Notes under the pieces: model-generated
Told to the model about the DNA's origin: nothing
Databases searched by the model: none
Seen by the model: the letters and a program-made list of their open reading frames with translations, nothing else
In this document: one piece after another, positions 27,263 through 34,374 of the stretch
Layout: each line of letters opens with the position of its first letter
Numbering within the stretch: the first letter of the stretch is position 1
Source of the DNA: Pseudomonas paralactis
GTDB lineage: Bacteria > Pseudomonadota > Gammaproteobacteria > Pseudomonadales > Pseudomonadaceae
Length of the DNA stretch: 64,000 nucleotides
Assembly: GCF_001439735.1 (NCBI RefSeq)
Contig: NZ_JYLN01000008.1
Span: forward strand, 237,940 to 301,939
Direction: 5' to 3'
Made by a program: the position numbers and the translations under genes

Positions 27263-27685
27263 CTACGAAGAGGTTGATATTCTAGACTGGCGTGTAATAG
27301 CTAAAAACTCTTCATAGTTTCGAATATAATCTGCTTCATCATAAGGTGCGCTTGCCAAGACAAGCAGTACACACTGCTCACTGAAGTCATGCATTTCACG
27401 CCACATGCCACCTTCAATCAAAATCCCTTTTGTTGCGCAATCCAGCCAAACATCTTCTCGCGTCACACCATCATCCAATACCATACGGCACTTGCCGACA
27501 AGGCATATAGCGACTTGTTGCAAGTTCCGATGGGCATGGTAGCCGCGACTTACGCCTTCAGCCGTCCGATAAATATAGTAAACACGTTTTATCTCAAACG
27601 GAACGACCTTACCTTGCTCGATTGAAACCAGACTGCCTCGCTCATCACCTAACGTCTGGAAATCTATCCATTTAATAAGACTCAT
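27263..27685 (-). CDS. fdtA: FdtA/QdtA-like dTDP-4-oxo-6-deoxyglucose 3,4-ketoisomerase
   Basis: 140 residues from the ATG at 27685 (a GTG one codon earlier is equally possible; GAGAGG precedes both). A single cupin domain: KRVYYIYRTAEGVSRGYHAH holds the paired catalytic histidines, then VAICLVGKCRMVLDDG and GGMWREMHDFSEQCVLLVLA. This matches the ketoisomerases that turn dTDP-4-oxo-6-deoxyglucose into the 3-oxo sugar used by FdtB. The substrate needs RmlA and RmlB, which are not in the window and are probably with the rhamnose genes elsewhere. Confidence 0.88.
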   Translation of the reverse strand: MSLIKWIDFQTLGDERGSLVSIEQGKVVPFEIKRVYYIYRTAEGVSRGYHAHRNLQQVAICLVGKCRMVLDDGVTREDVWLDCATKGILIEGGMWREMHDFSEQCVLLVLASAPYDEADYIRNYEEFLAITRQSRISTSS

Positions 27686-27728
27686 CACACCCTCTCGTAA
27701 CCGTTAGCAGGCTATATATCCTTCGACA

Positions 27729-28754
27729 TCACTTTAGAAAAGTGACATACCACGGCATCGCCTTTGCCACACCGTGCTCTATCAAATAGGCCGGTGAATA
27801 ACCAAGACTGGTTTTTATTTTTCCAATGTCAGCTTGAGAGTGCCTCACGTCACCAGCGCGAAAATCTCTATATATCGGATCTTTCAGATAATCAACACCA
27901 TTTGCCGCAAGCTCTTTTTTTAGAGCGTAAAATAGCGTGTTAAGTGTCGTGCGACCACTGACAGCAACATTATAAATCTGGTTGCGAACAGCTTGGTCAA
28001 CCGCAGTAGCCGCCAACAAATTGGCTTGAACAGTATTCTCAATAAAGCAAAAATCGCGACTTGTTTCACCATCGCCATTTATAAAGATAGTTTCGCCTTT
28101 AATCATGGAGGCCGCCCATTTCGGGATAACAGCCGCATAGGCACCGTCTGGATCCTGCCGCTTCCCGAACACATTAAAGTAACGCAGGCCAATGGTATTA
28201 AAGTCATAGCAGCGCGCGAACACGTCAGCATATAATTCGTTGACGTATTTTGTCACCGCATAAGGCGACAACGGGCTACCGATCACATCTTCAACTTTCG
28301 GCAACCCTGGGTGATCACCGTAAGTAGAACTGCTAGCGGCGTAGGTAAAACTTTTGACCTTAGCATCCCGTGCAGCCACCAACATATTCAGAAAGCCGTC
28401 AATATTAGTTTGGCTTGTAGTTATCGGATCATTTAGAGAGCGAGGCACGGAACCTAGAGCAGCTTGGTGAAGTACATAATCGATGCCAGAACAAACCTCG
28501 CGGCAGACATCCAAATTTCGGATATCACCGTTAACAAATTTGAACCTGAGCCACTGTTTATCATCGACGCTCTGCTTTACCTCATCAAGATTCCGCTGGT
28601 GTCCTGTAACAAAACTATCAAGGCCGACCACGTGCTGATCCAACTTCAAAAGCGTCTCAAGCAAGTTCGAACCGATAAAACCAGCGACTCCGGTAACAAG
28701 CCAAACTTTTGGCTCATTTGGAAGGTTCTTCAAGAGCATTTCGTAACGCGTCAT
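27729..28754 (-). CDS. wbpP: WbpP/TviC-like UDP-GlcNAc(A) 4-epimerase
   Basis: 341 residues from ATG 28754; a GTG three codons earlier is possible. Extended SDR: VTGVAGFIGSNLLETLLKL is the NAD site, SSSTYGDHPGLPK the Ser, and YAVTKYVNELYADVF the YxxxK pair; NVFGKRQDPDGAYAAVIPKW is the substrate region. WbpP of P. aeruginosa O6 and Vi-antigen TviC share this form and interconvert N-acetylated gluco and galacto sugars. It follows the dehydrogenase gene wbpO-like, so together they would give UDP-GalNAcA. Confidence 0.9.
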   Translation of the reverse strand: MTRYEMLLKNLPNEPKVWLVTGVAGFIGSNLLETLLKLDQHVVGLDSFVTGHQRNLDEVKQSVDDKQWLRFKFVNGDIRNLDVCREVCSGIDYVLHQAALGSVPRSLNDPITTSQTNIDGFLNMLVAARDAKVKSFTYAASSSTYGDHPGLPKVEDVIGSPLSPYAVTKYVNELYADVFARCYDFNTIGLRYFNVFGKRQDPDGAYAAVIPKWAASMIKGETIFINGDGETSRDFCFIENTVQANLLAATAVDQAVRNQIYNVAVSGRTTLNTLFYALKKELAANGVDYLKDPIYRDFRAGDVRHSQADIGKIKTSLGYSPAYLIEHGVAKAMPWYVTFLK

Positions 28755-28823
28755 AGGGTCCACTTCGTAGAGAAAGAGAGTTTAAAATTGCCCACTACTA
28801 TTGTGTAGGCATCTAAAATACAA

Positions 28824-30101
28824 TCACAAACGAATATCAGACTGACCACGTTCCAAAAGGTATTTCAGGTCATAAAGTACGTGTTTGTCTTTACCGAGCG
28901 CGCGGATTTCAGCAGCCCCCATAGATCGAAACTCATTATGAGCCACCGCAACTACCACTGCGTCATACGTGTTTTCAACCGGGCTATCGATAGGCATTAT
29001 GCCATATTCGTGTTCTGCCTCAGCGCCACTTACCCAAGGGTCATACACGTCCACAGCGATATTGTATTCAGCCAACTCCCGTACGATATCGACAATTCTC
29101 GTGTTACGCAGATCGGGACAGTTTTCCTTGAATGCCAAGCCCATAATTAGCACCTTGGCACCGTCGACATGAATACGCTGCTTGAGCATCGCTTTTACCA
29201 ACTGCGAAACGACATATGCCCCCATGCTGTCATTCAAACGGCGCCCTGCTAGGATAATTTCTGGGTGATAACCAATGGACTGAGCTTTATGGGTCAAATA
29301 ATATGGATCGACGCCAATACAGTGCCCCCCTACCAATCCAGGACGGAAAGGCAAGAAGTTCCACTTGGTACCGGCAGCCTCGAGCACAGCCTCCGTATCA
29401 ATACCCATTTTATTAAAAATAATAGCCAGCTCGTTAATCAGCGCAATATTTAAATCGCGCTGCGTATTTTCGATAACTTTAGCGGCTTCCGCGACACGAA
29501 TGCTACTTGCTTTATGCGTGCCAGCTACAATAATTTCGCGATACAGCGAGTCCACGAGATCAGCCACTTCTGGAGTAGAACCCGCGGTCACCTTTTTAAT
29601 AGTAGTAACGCGGTGCTCCTTGTCACCTGGGTTAATTCGTTCTGGACTATAACCTGCAAAAAAATCAACATTAAATTTAAGTCCCGAAAACTTCTCCAAA
29701 ACGGGAACACAGTCTTCTTCAGTAGCACCTGGGTAGACGGTCGACTCGTAAATAACGATATTGCCTTTCTTCAATACCTTCCCGATGCTTTCCGAAGCCT
29801 TGATTAAAGGAGTCAAATCCGGCTGATTGTATTCATCAATTGGCGTGGGAACAGTCACGACAAAGACGTTACATTTTTCAAGTTCATTTAAATCTGAGCT
29901 AAAACTGAGAGATTTTGCAGAAAGCAGTTCATCATCACTCACTTCCAGCGTCGAATCATGCCCCCCTCGAAGCGACTCAATGCGAGATTTATTGATGTCA
30001 AACCCAACGACAGAGCGGTGCTTTCCGAATTCAACAGCCAACGGCAGGCCAACATACCCCAAACCAACAATAGCAAGTTTTATGTTTTCTAATAACAACA
30101 T
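28824..30101 (-). CDS. wbpO: WbpO/TviB-like UDP-N-acetylhexosamine 6-dehydrogenase
   Basis: 425 residues of the UDP-glucose/UDP-mannose dehydrogenase family. KLAIVGLGYVGLPLAVEFGK is the NAD motif, VPTPIDEYNQPDLTPL and YESTVYPGATEEDCVP follow, GLVGGHCIGVDPYYL holds the catalytic Cys, and GLAFKENCPDLRNTRI is the C-terminal block. The HCIGVDPYYLT form is typical of the N-acetylated-sugar dehydrogenases. Product is UDP-GalNAcA or UDP-GlcNAcA. It is the first structural gene after the RfaH-like gene and the ops-bearing leader. Confidence 0.92.
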   Translation of the reverse strand: MLLLENIKLAIVGLGYVGLPLAVEFGKHRSVVGFDINKSRIESLRGGHDSTLEVSDDELLSAKSLSFSSDLNELEKCNVFVVTVPTPIDEYNQPDLTPLIKASESIGKVLKKGNIVIYESTVYPGATEEDCVPVLEKFSGLKFNVDFFAGYSPERINPGDKEHRVTTIKKVTAGSTPEVADLVDSLYREIIVAGTHKASSIRVAEAAKVIENTQRDLNIALINELAIIFNKMGIDTEAVLEAAGTKWNFLPFRPGLVGGHCIGVDPYYLTHKAQSIGYHPEIILAGRRLNDSMGAYVVSQLVKAMLKQRIHVDGAKVLIMGLAFKENCPDLRNTRIVDIVRELAEYNIAVDVYDPWVSGAEAEHEYGIMPIDSPVENTYDAVVVAVAHNEFRSMGAAEIRALGKDKHVLYDLKYLLERGQSDIRL

Positions 30102-30303
30102 GTGTTAGTTCCATAAGAAAAGCGCGATTCCATTTCAGCTTCGCACTGATAAATTTAAATCGAATAGTCGATTACACTCGTGTTGGCTAGGGAACGTGCC
30201 TCGCGAAAAATGTCACCGGGCGGTGCAGCCGAAGATTTTAGCCTTACCTGAATTCTGACACAGATTATTTGTGCACCAGAGAGCGAGGAAAATAAAATAA
30301 TCC

Positions 30304-30315
30304 CACGCTACCGCC
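30304..30315 (-). promoter_or_regulatory. ops element (RfaH loading site)
   Basis: On the minus strand the sequence reads GGCGGTAGCGTG, identical to the canonical ops core that pauses RNA polymerase and recruits RfaH through the non-template strand. It lies about 50 bases after the RfaH-like stop codon and about 200 bases before the wbpO start, which is the position expected for control of the O-antigen operon. G-rich sequence (GGG) precedes it, as in JUMPstart leaders. Confidence 0.8.
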
Positions 30316-30365
30316 CCAAGGTTTTTAGTCATCCCCCTGAAGACTCGCCTGCTGCTATACGCCAG

Positions 30366-30932
30366 TCACGCCTCGCTGCCAACCTCACCTAGACAGCTCA
30401 AAGGGACAACAATCTGTCGCTGACGGCTTAACATGTTGATCAACAAAATGGCTCTCTCCTCACCGTCCATCGCCATGAAAATGGACTCAAAGCCGGAGAA
30501 ATCGCCATCGAGGATAACTACCTTATCACCCGCATGATACGTAGGAACAACACCCAAATTTCCCCGCTCCTGCAGCGCATGAACAAGGCCAGACGCTACC
30601 CCCAGCGGGGAGCCGCCAAAAGCAACCATACGACTGACCCCCTTTGTCGACCGTAGCGGGGCCCAATTGGCACCTTCCGGGAGGTGTACAAATAAATACC
30701 CGGGAAAAAGTGACTCTGTAATGCACTGTCGACGACCACGACTGACCCTTTCGCGCCTGAGAAGTGGGCGAGAGCATACATAGCCTTGCCGCTCGAGATT
30801 CTCCTGAGCACGCCCGTCTTGCTTAGGCTTGCATTGCACCAGGTACCAATCGTAACGCAACGAGGTATTAGGCTGCAGAATGATTGAGTGGGTATCTACA
30901 TCCATAGCGTTTTCACGAATGTCGTTTTCCAT
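30366..30932 (-). CDS. rfaH: RfaH-like transcription antiterminator (NusG paralogue)
   Basis: 188 residues. After a non-conserved N-terminal extension of about 26 residues comes an NGN domain (YDWYLVQCKPKQDGRAQENL, SLFPGYLFVHLPEG, STKGVSRMVAFGG) and a C-terminal KOW-type domain (VVPTYHAGDKVVILDGDFSG...ERAILLINMLSRQRQIVVPL). The proteins of this type suppress Rho-dependent and intrinsic termination in long surface-polysaccharide operons after loading at ops. The start is uncertain: ATG at 30932 or ATG at 30905, neither with a clear ribosome site. Location directly before an ops element and a 16-kb operon argues that it is a locus-specific antiterminator. Confidence 0.88.
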   Translation of the reverse strand: MENDIRENAMDVDTHSIILQPNTSLRYDWYLVQCKPKQDGRAQENLERQGYVCSRPLLRRERVSRGRRQCITESLFPGYLFVHLPEGANWAPLRSTKGVSRMVAFGGSPLGVASGLVHALQERGNLGVVPTYHAGDKVVILDGDFSGFESIFMAMDGEERAILLINMLSRQRQIVVPLSCLGEVGSEA

Positions 30933-31536
30933 GGCATGCTATTACATTTGCATCGCCAAGTGTATTTGTCAGACCATATTGACATCTGATACCGGCCATG
31001 TCTTTGAAATAGGACTTGCTCTCACGCCCGTCAACTCGACCTACTGCGGAAGATCATAAATTCGTACGCAGATAATACTACCCTGAACACCCAATTCAAC
31101 CAGAGCCTGCTTTGACACTCCCAAGATACCGGTGCTGATGCAGCTTGAGATTGCATCTGCCCCCCCAGAAGCGACGGGACAGGCTGTCCTATGAAATATT
31201 CTTGCAAAAAATCCAGTGAAACGACGTTCCCGGGGCTACACAAGGCCGTCAGTCGCTCCCATGTCGCCCCGAAAAACTCAAAGCATTCGGTCGCTCACCA
31301 AGATCACGCCCCCCCCCTCTGGCCCTGTCCCAGATTTGAGGCATTTAAGCCATATTTGGTTCCAGGGATTGCTCACTGGTTTAAAAATCATCTAAAAAAA
31401 GCAAGTCTGATGAGCAGCACCAAAAATGACATCATAATGATATCAACTAGCAACCAGAACGAAGATATATAAAGTCATTCAAGCAGTCCCTTGACACTAC
31501 CATACGAATCAAACGCCGCCCCCACTAACCCGCCGA
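30933..31536. other. 600-base gap between wzz and the RfaH-like gene
   Basis: No supported gene. It is moderately AT-rich on the side of the wzz gene and carries long C- and G-runs (for example near 31309-31316). It probably holds the promoter of the RfaH/O-antigen transcription unit and the end of wzz, but I found no clear hairpin with U-tract and no convincing hexamer pair. Short frames in it have no recognisable content. Confidence 0.5.
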
Positions 31537-32910
31537 CTAACGCGTAGCGTCGAAAAGCGCAGGCTGGGCACTGCCATGGCTCAAGGTGCTTTCCACAGCG
31601 GGAAGGCTGAATCCATCTGCTCGCCTATCCTGACAACTTCTCAAATTTAAAAAATAGCGGCATACAGCACTAAAGATCCCCAGCAACACCCCGAGGAAGG
31701 CTCCCAAAATGACAATTAGAAGCTTATTGGGCTTAATTGGACTCGTGGGCTCAACTGCCTGCTTATCGATAGCGACCAGTTGTAAGTTCCCCATATCCAT
31801 ATTCAAATTGTGCAATCGAGCAATTTCTGCACGCATAGGCTCTACACCTTTAAGAAATAGATCCTCGTTCTTCCTCTGATTTAATACCTCGATCTGCCTA
31901 TTAGACTGAAGCAATTGAAGTTCGTTGGCGATCTGCGCAATACGCTGCTCTGTAAAATCATCTGACTTGCGCTGCAATAATGCCGCCCTTTCAGCCTCTA
32001 ACGCGTCAACACCCATAAAATACAACGGGACCTGCTGATTGTTAATCTCAGTGCGCATCATGCTGACTGCCTCACCTCGTTCACTCTCTCCCAGCGATGA
32101 CGGGGTAGATGGTTTCCTAATACCCAAAGACTTTGCAATTCCTATTGCCTCGCTGAGCTGCGCCATTCGATCCGTACGGCGCGTTTTCAACTGTATCCTG
32201 AGAGCCTTAAGCTCGTCTTGCAACTGCGCCCGTCTCAGCGCGTCAGCCTCCGTCAAAAGAGCGATCCTCGCTTCTTTTTCAGCGTTGTAACCTGAGCGGG
32301 CGGCATCCAGCTTGCCTTTAATCTCATTCAGTCGGTTTTTTACAATCACATCAAGGTCTGCAGCAATCTGATTTCGCTCTCTCGTGATAGCGTAATCTAC
32401 AAGGCCGTTGAGGATAGCAACACCATCCACCCCTTTCGGGTAGTTCATTTCCATTTGAATATAGGCATTCAACGAGTCCGCTTTTTTTGCATCGCTCGAT
32501 AGAAGCCTGACTGAATTACGATTAAATGCCTCAAAAGACTGTTCCAGGGTGCGGCCAGGCTGTTCAAATGACTTAAATAGCTTCTGATGTTCTCGAAAAA
32601 AACCAAGACGAGTCTCATACGACTCCAGAGAAGCCCCCACCTTCGTCAGAGCTTCGTCTGGCGGGAGCCTATAAATTTCCGAGCGATTCAGGGCATCGAG
32701 CGCATTGATAGCAGAAGGGCGCAAAACAGTTGTCACCCGATACTCAGGCGTGGCAATAAACGCGTATGCGGCAGCCAACAAGATTGCAAATATAGCAACA
32801 GCTAAAATCAGTTTTCTCTCTTTCCAAATAGCTTGGGAAAGCTCGACAACGTCAATCTCCCTCGACGGGGAAGTGGGAGGGGCGGGGGGGGCGCGGAAGC
32901 TACTACTCAC
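31537..32910 (-). CDS. wzz: Wzz-family chain-length determinant
   Basis: 457 residues. Polysaccharide co-polymerase layout: a proline-rich cytoplasmic N-terminus, first helix (LILAVAIFAILLAAAYAFIA, about residues 33-52), a long periplasmic coiled-coil-rich region to about residue 390, a PxxP-containing stretch (EPTSPIKPNK) and second helix (LLIVILGAFLGVLLGIFSAV). The length is greater than in enterobacterial Wzz (about 325) and nearer to P. aeruginosa Wzz2, suggesting long or very long chains. It lies upstream of the RfaH-like gene in the same direction and is the ihfB-proximal end of the O-antigen locus. Confidence 0.9.
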   Translation of the reverse strand: MSSSFRAPPAPPTSPSREIDVVELSQAIWKERKLILAVAIFAILLAAAYAFIATPEYRVTTVLRPSAINALDALNRSEIYRLPPDEALTKVGASLESYETRLGFFREHQKLFKSFEQPGRTLEQSFEAFNRNSVRLLSSDAKKADSLNAYIQMEMNYPKGVDGVAILNGLVDYAITRERNQIAADLDVIVKNRLNEIKGKLDAARSGYNAEKEARIALLTEADALRRAQLQDELKALRIQLKTRRTDRMAQLSEAIGIAKSLGIRKPSTPSSLGESERGEAVSMMRTEINNQQVPLYFMGVDALEAERAALLQRKSDDFTEQRIAQIANELQLLQSNRQIEVLNQRKNEDLFLKGVEPMRAEIARLHNLNMDMGNLQLVAIDKQAVEPTSPIKPNKLLIVILGAFLGVLLGIFSAVCRYFLNLRSCQDRRADGFSLPAVESTLSHGSAQPALFDATR

Positions 32911-33247
32911 AACAAAAACCTGCCTTCAAAGAGAAACTGCGGGCTCGTTATGCAGACAAAATTGCGTATTTTTTATTCTAATTGGATGACCGCCAAAACC
33001 CAGCGTCTCTGCCAAATTTTGAGCGCACAAAATGCCTGTTATCGAGAACAGATTCCATTCTGCCATCTCTTTAGCATATTACAAGTCTTGACATGTCTGT
33101 CGGACGTTTCTGAATTCCCCAAGAGAACTGTCGCAACCAGCGGGAATAGGTAGCGAGGCAACTCAAAGCGCTCGACATGCCTAGATTTCTGACAAACGGT
33201 CTCAAACACCGCCCATCTCCATCACAATGCCAGCTAAGACTACCCCC
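32911..33247. other. Gap between lapA-like gene and wzz
   Basis: About 340 bases without a gene, between the end of the lapA-like gene and the start of wzz, both leftward. It must carry the wzz promoter. I saw no clear hairpin or operator. It marks the boundary between higher-G+C core genes and the O-antigen locus. Confidence 0.5.
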
Positions 33248-33478
33248 CTAAACCACCGCCTTACCCCGACGCCTACGCACAACCACCCCCAACACCGGGC
33301 CAATCAACATCCCTACGATCAAAGCCACCACCACAAACACCGCCACCGGCATCTGCGCAGTACTCCAGCCCAGGAACGACAGCGCCACGCCCTGCTGGTT
33401 CTCCAGCACAAACGCCAAAATCACCAAAGCCGCCAGCACTGCACTCAATACCGCAACAACGCGCTTAACCCCACGCAT
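33248..33478 (-). CDS. LapA-domain (DUF1049) inner-membrane protein
   Basis: 76 residues from ATG 33478, preceded by AAGGAG. Two membrane helices (VVAVLSAVLAALVILAFVLE and VAVFVVVALIVGMLIGPVLG) around a short loop with NQQGVALSFLGW, then a basic tail RRRRGK. This is the lipopolysaccharide assembly protein A domain family; the E. coli members LapA/LapB act in control of LPS synthesis. It follows ihfB by 24 bases, a conserved pairing in pseudomonads. No lapB is adjacent. Confidence 0.85.
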   Translation of the reverse strand: MRGVKRVVAVLSAVLAALVILAFVLENQQGVALSFLGWSTAQMPVAVFVVVALIVGMLIGPVLGVVVRRRRGKAVV

Positions 33479-33502
33479 ACCCTTCTCCTTCCCCAAAGAC
33501 AC

Positions 33503-33799
33503 TCAGACGCCTTCTTCCTCTTCTTCGTTCACCCGATCGCGCAATTCCTTGCCCGGTTTGAAGTGGGGTACGAATTTGCCATCAAGGCTGACGGATTGGC
33601 CGGTTTTTGGGTTGCGGCCTACGCGCGGTGCGCGGTAGTGCAGTGAAAAGCTGCCGAAGCCGCGGATTTCGATGCGATCTCCGGTGGCCAGGCATTGGGA
33701 CATTTGCTCAAGCATGGTCTTGATAGCCAGCTCCACATCCTTGGATGAGAGCAGCCCTTGATGGGTGACAATTCGTTCGATCAACTCCGACTTCGTCAT
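33503..33799 (-). CDS. ihfB: Integration host factor beta subunit
   Basis: 98 residues, beginning MTKSELIERIVTHQGLLSSK and containing RIEIRGFGSFSLHYRAPRVG + RNPKTG, the DNA-intercalating arm of the HU/IHF family (proline in RNPKTG). With IhfA it bends DNA at specific sites in replication, recombination and transcription. The start has AAGGG at normal spacing. The C-terminal tail is acidic (NEEEEEG). Position beside rpsA and the lapA-like gene is conserved. Confidence 0.96.
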   Translation of the reverse strand: MTKSELIERIVTHQGLLSSKDVELAIKTMLEQMSQCLATGDRIEIRGFGSFSLHYRAPRVGRNPKTGQSVSLDGKFVPHFKPGKELRDRVNEEEEEGV

Positions 33800-33929
33800 A
33801 TTTTTCCCTTCTTTTTCAAGCAGCTAGGAAAAGCGCTCCGAAGGTTTTAGCATGAGTTGATGAATTTGAACAGCCCATATGTCAACTTATCTGAGGCTAA
33901 ATAAACACGCTCAGCGCGCAGCCAACCCC

Positions 33930-34214
33930 CTACTTACAGATCACCAACATCGTCCGCGTCACCGCGCCAGCCGGGTTCCAGCCGAACAGGTAGTCGCCCT
34001 CTTCGTCCTCGGCGTCACTGGAGCGGGTGATGACTTTGTAGCCCTGCATCTTGCACTCACGGGCGGCACGCTTCTCGCACTTCTCCCATTTGTTGCCCAA
34101 GCCAGAGCAGTCGATCTCTATGCCGCTGACGCCGCGCTTGGCGTGGGTCTTGGCGCTAGTGGAGGAGCAACCGGCAAGCACCACCAATGCAAGTATTACG
34201 ATAATCCTGTTCAT
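33930..34214 (-). CDS. Small predicted lipoprotein, function unknown
   Basis: 94 residues. A signal peptide ends in a lipobox LAGC with Cys16, followed by SSTSAKT, so the mature protein would be lipid-anchored; Ser at +2 favours the outer membrane. The mature part has four further cysteines (IDCSG, EKCEKRA, RECKMQG, and VICK at the end), which could form two disulphides. I do not recognise a named domain. It lies between rpsA and ihfB in the same direction, with about 130 bases on either side, so it may have its own promoter. Confidence 0.7.
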   Translation of the reverse strand: MNRIIVILALVVLAGCSSTSAKTHAKRGVSGIEIDCSGLGNKWEKCEKRAARECKMQGYKVITRSSDAEDEEGDYLFGWNPAGAVTRTMLVICK

Positions 34215-34329
34215 TCAAACCCTTATTGAGTCAGCAACGCGAAATAGCCGTTTTTAAAACTATAGTCAGTTCTGACAGTGGGCTGAACGCCTTCGTTCGG
34301 TGCAGTTGCTTCATCAAATTTCAGGCACA

Positions 34330-34357
34330 AAAAAGGGCGACCGAAGTCGCCCTTTTT
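34330..34357 (-). terminator. rpsA terminator
   Basis: AAAAAGGGCGAC-CGAA-GTCGCCCTTTTT, a perfect 12-bp stem with a tetraloop, 17 bases after the rpsA stop codon on the minus strand and flanked by A and T runs that make it work in either direction. Confidence 0.93.
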
Positions 34358-34374
34358 CAACAGCTTTACAGAAC

